Shown here in pieces: positions 16,239 through 24,689 of a DNA stretch of 64,000 nucleotides. Under the pieces are notes generated by a model. That model made no database searches. It was not told the DNA's origin and saw nothing but the letters and a program-made list of their open reading frames with translations. Position 1 is the stretch's first letter; every line of letters begins with the position of its first letter. This DNA comes from Streptomyces resistomycificus. Its GTDB lineage: Bacteria > Actinomycetota > Actinomycetes > Streptomycetales > Streptomycetaceae. The stretch is from NCBI RefSeq assembly GCF_001514265.1, contig NZ_KQ948988.1:503395-567394 (forward strand). Direction: 5' to 3'. A program made the position numbers and the translations under genes.

Positions 16239-17540
16239 GTGAGTGAGACGAAGACTCCTGCCCTCCAGTTCCGCTTCGACGGTCCGGAAGACGCCCCGGT
16301 GCTCATCCTCGGGCCCTCGCTCGGTACCACGTGGCACATGTGGGACCGGCAGGTCCCCGAGCTGGTCAAGCAGTGGCGTGTCTTCCGGTTCGACCTGCCG
16401 GGCCACGGCGGCGCCCCCGCGTACCCGGCCGGTTCGGTCGGCGACCTCAGCGCGAGGCTGCTGGCCACGCTCGACAGCCTCGGCGTGCAGCGCTTCGGCT
16501 ACGCGGGCTGCGCGCTCGGCGGCGCGGTCGGTATCGAGCTGGCCCTGCGCCACCCCGAGCGCCTCGCCTCGCTCGCGCTGATCGCCGCGTCGCCGCGCTT
16601 CGGCACGGCCGACGAGTTCCGGCAGCGGGGCGTGATCGTGCGGACGAACGGTCTCGACCCCATCGCCCGCTCGTCCCCCGACCGCTGGTTCACCGGCGGA
16701 TTCGCCGCCGCACAGCCCGCGATCACCGAGTGGGCCGTGCAGATGGTGCGCACCACCGACCCCGGCTGCTACATCGCGGCCTGCGAGGCGCTCGCCGCGT
16801 TCGACGTACGGGCCGAACTCGGCAGCGTCGGCGCCCCCACCCTGGTACTCGTCGGCTCGGACGACCAGGTCACCGGCCCCGCCGAGGCCCGCACCCTGGT
16901 CGCGGGCATCCCGGACGCCCGGCTCGCCGTCGTACCCGGGGCCTCCCACCTGGTGCCGGTGGAGCAGCCGGCCGCCGTCACCGACCTCCTGGTGCGGCAC
17001 TTCTCCACCGCATGGCAGCCGGCCTTCGACTCCACCACCGGCCAGATGGCCGCGATCGTGGCGCCACCGGTCAAGCCGGTGCTGTCCGCCGCGCCGCCGC
17101 AGCCCGCGCCGCGCCCCGAGATCGCCCCGGCCGCGGTGGAACCGCAGATCATGGGGCGACCCGACCCGTACGACGCCGGCCTCAAGGTCCGAAGAGAGGT
17201 GCTCGGCGACGCGCACGTCGACCGGGCGCTGGCGCAGGCGGACGAGTTCTCCGGCGACTTCCAGGAGTTCATCACCCGCTACGCCTGGGGCGAGATCTGG
17301 GACCGGCCCGGCCTGGACCGGCGCTCACGCAGCTGCGTCACCCTCACCGCGCTGGTCGCGGGAGGCCACCTCGAAGAGCTCGCCTTCCACGTGCGCGCGG
17401 CCCTGCGCAACGGCCTCACCCCCGGCGAGATCAAGGAAGTGCTGCTGCAGGCGGCCGTCTACTGCGGTGTACCGGCCGCCAACAGCGCCTTCAAGGTGGC
17501 CCAGCAGGTCATCCGGGAGGAGACCACACCCACCGAGTGA
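16239..17540 (+). CDS. alpha/beta-hydrolase fused to carboxymuconolactone decarboxylase domain (PcaL-like)
   Basis: 433 residues. The N-terminal ~260 residues are an alpha/beta-hydrolase like 3-oxoadipate enol-lactonase (PcaD), with a conserved acid region (LVGSDDQ) and a catalytic-type His in GASHLVPVEQP. The C-terminal ~120 residues are a PcaC-type domain with AHVDRA, FITRYAWGEIW and EIKEVLLQAAVYCGVPAAN. In protocatechuate degradation such fusions perform the last two ring-opening steps. Here the nucleophile elbow reads G-C-A-L-G, with Ala92 where Ser is expected, and no other pca gene is near. The annotated activity is therefore doubtful. The start may be leaderless (TAGCGT at 16227). Confidence 0.85.
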   Translation: MSETKTPALQFRFDGPEDAPVLILGPSLGTTWHMWDRQVPELVKQWRVFRFDLPGHGGAPAYPAGSVGDLSARLLATLDSLGVQRFGYAGCALGGAVGIELALRHPERLASLALIAASPRFGTADEFRQRGVIVRTNGLDPIARSSPDRWFTGGFAAAQPAITEWAVQMVRTTDPGCYIAACEALAAFDVRAELGSVGAPTLVLVGSDDQVTGPAEARTLVAGIPDARLAVVPGASHLVPVEQPAAVTDLLVRHFSTAWQPAFDSTTGQMAAIVAPPVKPVLSAAPPQPAPRPEIAPAAVEPQIMGRPDPYDAGLKVRREVLGDAHVDRALAQADEFSGDFQEFITRYAWGEIWDRPGLDRRSRSCVTLTALVAGGHLEELAFHVRAALRNGLTPGEIKEVLLQAAVYCGVPAANSAFKVAQQVIREETTPTE

Positions 17541-17573
17541 GCCCCGGCGTGCGCCCCCGGGCAGGATGGACTC

Positions 17574-18209
17574 ATGAAGCTCACGAAGAAGTCGCACGCC
17601 TGCGTCCGCCTCGAGAAGGACGGGCGCACGCTCGTTCTCGACCCCGGGGGATTCAGCGAGGAGGACGCGGCGGTCGGCGCGGAGGCGATCCTCGTCACCC
17701 ACGAGCACCCCGACCACTTCGACGAGGGGCGGCTGCGGGCCGCCATGGACGCCGACCCGGCCACCGAGATCTGGACCCTGAAGTCGGTCGCGGAGAAGCT
17801 GTCCGCCGCCTTCCCGGGCCGCGTGCACACCGTCGGACACGGCGACACCTTCACCGCCGCCGGCTTCGAGGTCCAGGTGCACGGCGAACTGCACGCCGTC
17901 ATCCACCCGGACATCCCGCGCATCACCAACGTCGGCTACCTCGTCGACGGCGGCCGCGTCTTCCACCCGGGCGACGCCCTCACCGTCCCCGACCACACCG
18001 TCGAGACGCTGATGCTCCCCGTCATGGCCCCCTGGAGCAAGATCTCCGAGGTCATCGACTACGTACGCGAGGTGGCCCCGCGACGCGCCTACGACATCCA
18101 CGACGCCCTGCTCACGGACCTCGCCCGCCCGATCTACGACCGGCAGATCGGCGCCCTGGGCGGCTCGGAGCACCTGCGGCTGGCGCCGGGAGCCTCGACG
18201 GACGTGTGA
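17574..18209 (+). CDS. metallo-beta-lactamase-fold hydrolase
   Basis: A 211-residue protein of the UlaG/UPF0173-like branch. The metal-binding HxHxDH motif is His43-x-His45-x-Asp47-His48 (THEHPDHFDEG). It also has an FHPGDALTVPD segment and a late conserved His in AYDIHDALL. These enzymes usually bind two divalent metals and hydrolyse phosphoesters or lactones; the substrate is unknown. It starts 33 bases after the PcaL-like gene and may be cotranscribed with it and exonuclease III. Confidence 0.85.
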   Translation: MKLTKKSHACVRLEKDGRTLVLDPGGFSEEDAAVGAEAILVTHEHPDHFDEGRLRAAMDADPATEIWTLKSVAEKLSAAFPGRVHTVGHGDTFTAAGFEVQVHGELHAVIHPDIPRITNVGYLVDGGRVFHPGDALTVPDHTVETLMLPVMAPWSKISEVIDYVREVAPRRAYDIHDALLTDLARPIYDRQIGALGGSEHLRLAPGASTDV

Positions 18210-18273
18210 CGTCCCCGACCCCCTGCCCCCCGGCCGGACCGCGTTGTCGTACCCGGCCGGTAGGTTGTGGGAC

Positions 18274-19053
18274 ATGCGCATCGCGACCTGGAACGTGAAC
18301 TCGATCACCGCCCGCCTGCCGAGGCTCCTGGCCTGGCTGGAGAGCAGCGGCACCGACGTGCTGTGCCTCCAGGAGGCCAAGGTCGCCGAGGAGCAGTTCC
18401 CGTTCGACCAGCTGCGCGAGCTGGGCTACGAGGCGGCCGTGCACGCCACCGGCCGGTGGAACGGCGTGGCGGTGATCTCCCGCGTCGGCATCGAGGACGT
18501 GGTCAAGGGCCTGGCCGGTGACCCCGGCTACGACGGCGCCCCCGAGCCACGCGCCATCTCCGCGACCTGCGGCCCGGTCCGCGTCTGGTCGGTGTACGTG
18601 CCGAACGGCCGCGAGGTGGACCACCCCCACTACGCCTACAAGCTCCAGTGGTTCGAGGCCCTGAAGGCGGCCGTCGCGGGCGACGCGGCGGGCAGCCGCC
18701 CCTTCGCCGTCCTCGGCGACTACAACGTGGCCCCGACGGACGACGACGTCCACGACGTGGCCGCCTTCGAGGGCCTCACGCACGTCACTCCCGCCGAGCG
18801 CGCCGCCCTCGCGTCCCTGCGCGAGGCGGGCCTGTCGGACGTGGTCCCGCGGCCCCTGAAGTACGAGCACCCCTTCACGTACTGGGACTACCGCCAGCTC
18901 TGTTTCCCCAAGAACCGCGGCATGCGCATCGACCTGGTGTACGGCAACGAGCCGTTCGCCAAGGCGGTCAGCGACGCCTACGTGGACCGCGAGGAGCGCA
19001 AGGGCAAGGGCGCCTCGGACCACGCGCCGGTGGTCGTGGACCTGGACGTCTAG
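18274..19053 (+). CDS. xthA: exodeoxyribonuclease III
   Basis: 259 residues, the usual ExoIII length. Motifs in order: TWNVNSI, the metal ligand Glu in LCLQEAKV, the LGDYNVAPTDDDV active-site Asp/Asn, YWDYR, MRIDLVYG and the final SDHAPVVVDLDV His. It acts in base-excision repair as an AP endonuclease and 3'-5' exonuclease. ATG 18274 is chosen because the family begins MRIATWNVN. TAGGTT eight bases upstream could be the -10 of a leaderless transcript. Confidence 0.95.
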   Translation: MRIATWNVNSITARLPRLLAWLESSGTDVLCLQEAKVAEEQFPFDQLRELGYEAAVHATGRWNGVAVISRVGIEDVVKGLAGDPGYDGAPEPRAISATCGPVRVWSVYVPNGREVDHPHYAYKLQWFEALKAAVAGDAAGSRPFAVLGDYNVAPTDDDVHDVAAFEGLTHVTPAERAALASLREAGLSDVVPRPLKYEHPFTYWDYRQLCFPKNRGMRIDLVYGNEPFAKAVSDAYVDREERKGKGASDHAPVVVDLDV

Positions 19054-19152
19054 GGCCGACCCGGCGGACCACGCCGCGGAACCCCGATCACCCGCGTCGA
19101 CGAGGCGCCGCCGATTTCCTGTGACCTGGTCCGCCAAAGGGGGCCCCGGTCC

Positions 19153-20910
19153 TCACAGCAGCTCCAGGTCCACCGATTCGGCGAGGGCCGCCAGACCCGC
19201 GTCGCCCGGATGCAGATGGTCGCCGCTGTCGTACTCGGGCAGCATCCGGGCGGGACGGCCGGGATCCCGCACCACGCCGTCGAAGTCGAGCACGGCGTCG
19301 AACGCGCCGCTCTCGCGGATCCACGTGTTGACCGCGGCCCGCTCGGCGTCGACGGCGGCCGTGCAGCGGGCCTCCCCCTCGCACGGCAGGATCGTCGCCG
19401 CCAGCATCCGCAGCCCCCGGGCGTGCCCGCGCGCGGCGAGCTCCCGCAGCCCCGTGATCACCTGCTCCGCACTCGCGCCCCACCGCACGTCGTTGACACC
19501 CTCGAACACCACCGCCGTACGCGCGGACGTCTGCGCCAGGACATCCCGGTCGAACCGGTTCAGGGCGCTCACCCCGCCGGTGTCCGTGGAGACCCCGTCG
19601 CCGGGGTACCGGTCGGTGACCACACGGTTCGCGGAGATCCCCTGGTTCAGCACCCCGTAGGGCGGGACCGCGTCCTGGTTCAGCAGGCGGGTGGCCAGGG
19701 CGTTGGGCCACCGTCGGTTGGCGTCCACCGTGGACCTGTCCCCGTCGGTGATCGAGTCCCCCAGCAGCACCACCGATCCCGGGCCGCCGCCCACGTCCAC
19801 ACCGGTGAGCAGCGGCCAGCTCGTCAGCACCGAGGTGTACGCCGCCGGGGAACCGTCCGCGGTGTGGTCACCCGGCTCGCTCACGTACGACCGCTGCGCC
19901 GCGAGCCGGTGCAGGGGTGCCGCCGCCACCGTCTCGGGCAGATGGAAGCTCACCAGCAGACTGGTGTCGGCCGGCACCGAGAAGTCGAGGGGATCGCTGA
20001 ACGCCTGCGCCCCCGCCGGGATCTCCACACCGGCCGCACCCCGGAACGACAACGCCACCGGCAGGTCCCGCGCCGACGCGCCCTCCGCCTGCACCGCCAC
20101 GGTCGCGCCCCCGATCCGTACCGGCCCCGAGGCGAAGGTGTTGTCGAACCGCAGCCGCACGCGCGGCCCGCCCGCCGACGTGTGCACCACGAGCCTCAGT
20201 GTCCGGTCCGACCAGGGCCCCACAGCGGCGTAGCCGGAGGTCGCCGCCGCCCAACTCCCCGTCCAGCCGGACGTCAAGGCGCGCACCGACAGTGCGAACA
20301 CATGCAGGTCCCTCGCGTGCGGCAGCCGTACCGAGACGACCCGGCGCCCCGGCAACAGCGGCACCGTCACGACGTACAGCCGTGCCCGCTCGGTGAGTTG
20401 GCCGTCGGGCGTGTTGATGTGCGGCGCCACCGCCTTGGTGGCGAGCGGGCCACCGCGCCAGTCGGAGGCGGTCAGCCGGTACGGGGAGCGCGAGCCGTCG
20501 GCGTACGCGACCGTCCCGGTGCCGCTCACCTGCTCCCCGGCGGTGCCCGCGACCAGGAAGGCCAGTGCGTCGCCGCGACCGCCGACCCGGACGTCCTGCC
20601 CGGCGGCCCGGACGTTGTCCGGCTCGCCCGCCTGGCGTTCCGGCCAGGTCAGTCGCGCCCCCTGCACGGTGAGCGCGCGGCCGGGCGTCCAGCCCGCGGC
20701 CGCGAGGTCCTGCGCGGACAGGGAGGCGCCCGAGCCGTCGAAGTCCGCCTCGCCCGGCCGGTCGTCGGCGCTGACGGCCCTGTTGTCGAAGTGCCGCTCC
20801 AGTGGGAGCGGCTCGGCCCACGTCGGCCCGGCCGCCCGTGCGGAGGTGACCGGCACCAGACCCGCGAGCAGGCCGAGCACGACCCCCGCGCCTCGGAGAC
20901 TCACACGCAC
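19153..20910 (-). CDS. secreted SGNH/GDSL hydrolase
   Basis: 585 residues: a signal peptide of about 27 residues (ends SARA-A), a long N-terminal beta-rich region, then an SGNH hydrolase domain from about residue 380. Block I is VLLGDSITDG with nucleophile Ser386; block III is GVND; block V is DHLHP, with the Asp/His pair near the C-terminus. It is an extracellular esterase or lipase of unknown substrate. GTG 20910 has a GGAG site six bases upstream. It is convergent with xthA. Confidence 0.9.
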   Translation of the reverse strand: MRVSLRGAGVVLGLLAGLVPVTSARAAGPTWAEPLPLERHFDNRAVSADDRPGEADFDGSGASLSAQDLAAAGWTPGRALTVQGARLTWPERQAGEPDNVRAAGQDVRVGGRGDALAFLVAGTAGEQVSGTGTVAYADGSRSPYRLTASDWRGGPLATKAVAPHINTPDGQLTERARLYVVTVPLLPGRRVVSVRLPHARDLHVFALSVRALTSGWTGSWAAATSGYAAVGPWSDRTLRLVVHTSAGGPRVRLRFDNTFASGPVRIGGATVAVQAEGASARDLPVALSFRGAAGVEIPAGAQAFSDPLDFSVPADTSLLVSFHLPETVAAAPLHRLAAQRSYVSEPGDHTADGSPAAYTSVLTSWPLLTGVDVGGGPGSVVLLGDSITDGDRSTVDANRRWPNALATRLLNQDAVPPYGVLNQGISANRVVTDRYPGDGVSTDTGGVSALNRFDRDVLAQTSARTAVVFEGVNDVRWGASAEQVITGLRELAARGHARGLRMLAATILPCEGEARCTAAVDAERAAVNTWIRESGAFDAVLDFDGVVRDPGRPARMLPEYDSGDHLHPGDAGLAALAESVDLELL

Positions 20911-20944
20911 GTCCCGCTCCTCTCCTCATGAAGCTGACGTGATG

Positions 20945-20958
20945 TCAGGCGTGCCTGA
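20945..20958. promoter_or_regulatory. 14-bp inverted repeat TCAGGC-GT-GCCTGA
   Basis: A perfect palindrome 35 bases upstream of the SGNH hydrolase start, in the 353-bp gap 20911-21263. It is the best candidate operator for that gene. The same gap also holds CGTTCG-N8-CGAACG (21005-21024), a hairpin CCGGGGG-N7-CCCCCGG (21041-21061) and a C-rich CTCGCCCCGCCCC repeat tract at about 21100-21185; no gene is seen. Confidence 0.45.
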
Positions 20959-21241
20959 AGGTAGGGACGGGACGGACGCACGTCAACGAGGTGGGAGTGA
21001 ACGGCGTTCGAACTCATCCGAACGTCATGGCGTGGCCGGCCCGGGGGTGCCGGGCCCCCGGCGGACAGCGGCGGCGATGCCCGGCGTCCTTCTCTCTCCC
21101 CCCCCCGGCCTCGCCCCGCCCCCCTCGCCCCGCCCCCCTCGCCCCGCCCCGCCTCGATTCCCCTCGCCCCGCCCCGCTGCCCCTAGCCGGGCCGTGCGGC
21201 CGAGGTGCCGAGCCGTCTGCGCGCCTGTGGTGCACACGGCG

Positions 21242-21254
21242 GTGTCAATGACAC
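21242..21254. promoter_or_regulatory. palindrome GTGTCAATGACAC
   Basis: A perfect inverted repeat (GTGTCA-A-TGACAC) ending nine bases before the start codon of the DUF6278 gene. The position fits a repressor site that would block initiation. The cognate regulator is unknown. Confidence 0.45.
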
Positions 21255-21263
21255 GCTGGGTGT

Positions 21264-21671
21264 ATGAAGATCCCTTTTCTGGGCCACCGGCGGGAGAAGC
21301 CCGGCGCCCGCGACCCCGAGGGCATCGCCGAACTCCTCGCCGAATGCGAGCTGCTGCGCTCGCAGGCGTCTCGGGAGGGCGTCCAACTCGACGACACGGC
21401 AGCCTCGTTGGAGGCACTGGACCAGCTGGTGCCGCGCTGGCGGGACGACGAGGAGGTGCTGCCCTGGCTCGGCAACGACGCCGGCCTCTATCTCGGCACG
21501 GTCATCGTCCGCACGGTCCCCGGCGCCACCTGGGACCTGTGGCCCAGCGGCCAGCCCGTCATCAGGCTCGCCTCCGGTCGGGAGTTCGACGTGGTGGCCA
21601 CCGGTCACGAGTGGGCCGCCAGCGGCGTGCCCGAACTCTCGCAGCTGTACGCCGAGGTCGCCGAAGCGTGA
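21264..21671 (+). CDS. DUF6278-family protein
   Basis: A 135-residue soluble protein without signal peptide or membrane segment. It matches what I recall of the actinobacterial DUF6278 family: LDDTAASLEALDQLVPRWRDD, PWLGNDAGLYLGTVIVRTVPGA and a C-terminal LSQLYAEVAE. No function is known. It lies between the secreted hydrolase and the ABC ATPase genes with its own upstream palindrome. Confidence 0.8.
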   Translation: MKIPFLGHRREKPGARDPEGIAELLAECELLRSQASREGVQLDDTAASLEALDQLVPRWRDDEEVLPWLGNDAGLYLGTVIVRTVPGATWDLWPSGQPVIRLASGREFDVVATGHEWAASGVPELSQLYAEVAEA

Positions 21672-21742
21672 GTCCCTGGCCCACGCGCCGACGTAAATAC
21701 GGCTAATGCCCGAAAGGTGCGTGTCGTGCTCTGGTGCCGATC

Positions 21743-21771
21743 TTGCCCCGATAAGTTGCGGCACCTACGAC
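21743..21771 (+). promoter_or_regulatory. sigma70-type promoter of the orphan ABC ATPase
   Basis: TTGCCC (21743-21748) and TACGAC (21766-21771) are separated by exactly 17 bases, 26 bases upstream of the ATG at 21798. Inverted arms GTGTCGT (21721-21727) and ACGACAC (21767-21773) flank the promoter. The match is moderate. Confidence 0.45.
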
Positions 21772-21797
21772 ACGGCTGAGAGTGAGTAGGGCTGGGC

Positions 21798-22541
21798 ATG
21801 GCAATCGATCCGTTGATCGAGCTGCGTGACGTCAACAAGTACTACGGGGAGCTGCATGTCCTGCAGGACATCAACCTCACCGTCGGCAGGGGGGAGGTGG
21901 TCGTGGTCATCGGGCCCTCCGGCTCCGGGAAGTCGACGCTGTGCAGGGCCATCAACAGGCTCGAGACCATCCACTCCGGCTCCATCACCCTCGACGGACA
22001 GCCGCTGCCCGAGGAGGGCCGGGCCCTCGCGAAGCTCCGCGCCGAGATCGGCATGGTGTTCCAGTCCCTCAACCTGTTCGCCCACAAGACCGTCCTGCAG
22101 AACGTCACCCTGGCTCAGGTCAAGGTCCGCGGGACCAAGAAGGAACAGGCCGACAGGCGCTCCCGCGAACTGCTCGAACGGGTGGGCACCGCCGACCAGG
22201 CGGACAAGTACCCCGCGCAGCTCTCCGGCGGTCAGCAACAGCGTGTGGCCATCGCCCGCGCCCTCGCCATGGAGCCCAAGGCCCTGCTGTTCGACGAGCC
22301 GACCTCGGCCCTCGACCCGGAGATGATCAACGAGGTGCTCGAAGTCATGCGGCAACTCGCCCGTGACGGCATGACCATGGTCGTCGTCACCCACGAGATG
22401 GGCTTCGCCCGCTCCGCCGCCCACCGCGTCGTGTTCATGGACGGCGGACGCATCATCGAGGACCGCACCCCCGAGGAGTTCTTCACCGACCCGCGCAGCG
22501 ACCGTGCCAAGGACTTCCTTTCCAAGATTCTCAAGCACTGA
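21798..22541 (+). CDS. polar amino-acid (glutamate-type) ABC transporter ATP-binding protein, orphan
   Basis: A 247-residue GluA/GlnQ-type ATPase. Walker A is GPSGSGKST (39-47), followed by the Q-loop (VFQSLNLF), the LSGGQQQR signature, Walker [12 protein letters not shown] and the H-switch THEMGF. It would energise uptake of glutamate or a similar amino acid. Such genes normally head a four-gene operon with a binding protein and two permeases. Here none follows, and the next 458 bases carry no intact gene. Either it serves permeases encoded elsewhere or the operon was truncated. Confidence 0.93.
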   Translation: MAIDPLIELRDVNKYYGELHVLQDINLTVGRGEVVVVIGPSGSGKSTLCRAINRLETIHSGSITLDGQPLPEEGRALAKLRAEIGMVFQSLNLFAHKTVLQNVTLAQVKVRGTKKEQADRRSRELLERVGTADQADKYPAQLSGGQQQRVAIARALAMEPKALLFDEPTSALDPEMINEVLEVMRQLARDGMTMVVVTHEMGFARSAAHRVVFMDGGRIIEDRTPEEFFTDPRSDRAKDFLSKILKH

Positions 22542-22999
22542 GCGGGGGAGCGCGATCCGTGTCCCCTGCCACCCGTGTGCCCGGCCCCCGACTACCCGAT
22601 CACCACCCCCACCGACCGCGCGCGGTTCCCCGCGCCGGGGATGAAGTGGGGCGTCGTCCGATGACCACCGCCACCGCGCCCTACGACATCCCGAGCCCCG
22701 AACCCCGTCAGCGGCACCGGACCCACGGTGACCCTCTACCACCCTCCCGCGTTCGCCGAAGTGCTCCGCTCCGGCGTGCACGGCGTGCACGCCGTGAACA
22801 CGGCCGGAAAAAGGCCGCGTTCACGCTGGGGCTCCCGCTCACCCACGAGGGGTTCTCCCACGCCGGCCGACCCGGCACGTGGAACCTCGACTACGCTTTG
22901 CCGTTCATCCGCTGCTGCCGGGTGGGGGTCCCCACGGCCCCGAGAAGACCTAGGGGGTAGCAGCTCACAGAGCCATACCCGCCCGGCGGCAGCCGGAGA
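22542..22999 (+). pseudogene. probable debris of a truncated operon after the ABC ATPase
   Basis: No intact gene is visible in these 458 bases. A short frame ends in ...FPAPGMKWGVVR at a TGA (22660-22662) that overlaps an ATG, producing MTTATAPYDIPSPEP before losing coding character. An ATGA junction is what a tightly packed operon would leave behind. The second peptide is loosely like the N-terminus of GluD-type permeases, but too short to prove. A later segment (GLPLTHEGFSHAGRPGTWNL) is also unassigned. I infer deletion scars. Confidence 0.35.
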
Positions 23000-24565
23000 T
23001 CACTGCTCGCGCAGCGGAATCGACACGTACGACGGGTCGGAGACCGGCGAGGAGAAGGTCAGCTGCGCGCCGGACGGGTTGTGCTCGACGTAGAGCGGGT
23101 CCACCGTGTCGACCACCAGGGCCAGCCGGTGCCCTGCCGGGACGTCGTAGGCCGTGGAGTACAGCTCCAGGTCGACGCCGAACGGCTTGCCGGGTGTCTG
23201 CCCGTGGAAGGTGTACGGCGCGTTGCTGACCAGCTTGCCGAGGCCGAGCGGGCCCACGTCGTAGAGGTAGGCGACGAGGGTGCCGCTCTCCTTGGTCGGA
23301 GTGAGGGTGGTGTGCAACCTGGTGGTGCCGCGCACCTGTCGGGCCGTGCCGTACTTCTCCGACTGCCACACGGCGGCCCAGCGCCTCGGGAGCAGCGGGA
23401 TCGAGGCGAGCGGGGGCAGTTGGGCGACCTGGTCGAGGATGCTGGACAGGAAGACCACCCCGCCGTTCGCCCCGGAGTCGACGTTCGCCCGGATCGTGGT
23501 GGTGCCCGCGAGGGCGATCTTCTGCCGGGTCGCGCCGACCGACTTCCAGTCCGGATAGCCCTCGTAGCCGCCCGCGGAACGGGACTTGAGCCGCACGGGC
23601 TGCTCACGGTCGATGCCGTTGTCCTCGCCCCGGAGGTAGTGGTCGAACCAGCGCTCGGTGTCCGTCCACACGTCGTTGGGCAGGCCGAACAGTCCGGTGA
23701 GCTCGGCGGTCGCGTGGTCGCCGGGCCGGAACTCCAGTCTCTTGGGCCCGGTGAGCTTCTCGTAGAAGTCCGCGTACTGGTTGGGCGGGAAGACCGTGTC
23801 CCCCCACGCGTTGGCCATCATGACCGCGGCGCCGTTCTTGTTCAGCTGGTCCACGTACGTGACGGCGGAACGTTTCTTCCCCCAGTCGAGGATGTCCTGT
23901 TCCCGCGACAGGTCGGAGGCGTAGAAGTCGTCGAAGATCTGCCGTAGTTCGGCGCTCTGGCGGCCGGTGACCAGGCTGGCGCCGTCCAGCAGCCCGGCGG
24001 CCTGGACGTGCTGGGTGCGGCCGGAGTAGATCGAGCCGATCAGGTCGGCCCAGCCGCTGAGGGCGGCGACCGCCTTGACGCGCTTGTCGTGTGCGGCGGT
24101 GATCAGGCTGATGCCGGCGCCGTACGAGACGCCCGCCATGCCGACCTTCCGCGCGTCGGACGGGGTGTTGGCGAGCGCCCAGTCGATCACCCGGGACGCG
24201 TCGGCCGTGTCGGGTGGGCCCGCGACTTCTATCTCCCCGCCGGACTGCCAGAAGCCCCGCACGTTGTAACTGACCACGACGTAACCGGAGTCCGCGAGTT
24301 TCCGGGCCTGGGCGAGGTACTCGACCTGGGGCAGGCCCCAGCTCGTGGGCAGCACGAGGAGCGGGTAGCGGCGCGTGCCGTCGGCCCCGGCGGGGGTGAT
24401 GACGTTGGCCTTGAGGACGGTTCCGCCGTCGCCGGTGATGTCGACGAAGCGGACGGCGGTGGCGGCCTGGGCGGCGGGGGCGAGCCCGAGGGCGCTGCCG
24501 GCGATCAGCGTCGCCGAGACGGCACCCACGGCGGTCGTACGCAGGGCCTTGCGATGGTGTCCCAC
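23000..24565 (-). CDS. secreted CocE/NonD-family alpha/beta-hydrolase
   Basis: 521 residues with a signal peptide of about 35 residues (LGLAPAAQA-A). The S15-type hydrolase domain has nucleophile Ser147 in GVSYGAG, an acid in NAWGDTVF and a His in GDHATAE. The C-terminal ~180 residues form the jelly-roll (PepX_C-like) domain. Relatives are X-Pro dipeptidyl peptidases, cocaine esterase and related esterases, and the substrate here is unknown. GTG 24565 follows a GGAG site. The promoter region contains a cluster of GTAAC elements. Confidence 0.88.
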   Translation of the reverse strand: MGHHRKALRTTAVGAVSATLIAGSALGLAPAAQAATAVRFVDITGDGGTVLKANVITPAGADGTRRYPLLVLPTSWGLPQVEYLAQARKLADSGYVVVSYNVRGFWQSGGEIEVAGPPDTADASRVIDWALANTPSDARKVGMAGVSYGAGISLITAAHDKRVKAVAALSGWADLIGSIYSGRTQHVQAAGLLDGASLVTGRQSAELRQIFDDFYASDLSREQDILDWGKKRSAVTYVDQLNKNGAAVMMANAWGDTVFPPNQYADFYEKLTGPKRLEFRPGDHATAELTGLFGLPNDVWTDTERWFDHYLRGEDNGIDREQPVRLKSRSAGGYEGYPDWKSVGATRQKIALAGTTTIRANVDSGANGGVVFLSSILDQVAQLPPLASIPLLPRRWAAVWQSEKYGTARQVRGTTRLHTTLTPTKESGTLVAYLYDVGPLGLGKLVSNAPYTFHGQTPGKPFGVDLELYSTAYDVPAGHRLALVVDTVDPLYVEHNPSGAQLTFSSPVSDPSYVSIPLREQ

Positions 24566-24613
24566 GGGTCACTCCTGACTTGTTCACTCGTGTCAGTGCA
24601 AAGTGACCAGACG

Positions 24614-24667
24614 GTAACCTCGCTTTCTTACCGGAGGTAACCCGTCAGTAAGTTACGTGCGAGTAAC
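24614..24667. promoter_or_regulatory. cluster of GTAAC elements upstream of the CocE-type gene
   Basis: GTAAC occurs at 24614, 24637 and 24663, with GTTAC at 24652. A perfect TTACC-GGA-GGTAA inverted repeat is centred on the second copy. The block is AT-richer than its surroundings. It looks like a multi-site operator, possibly for a TetR-family regulator. Confidence 0.45.
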
Positions 24668-24689
24668 GATTGTTGAAATGTGCTGGAAC

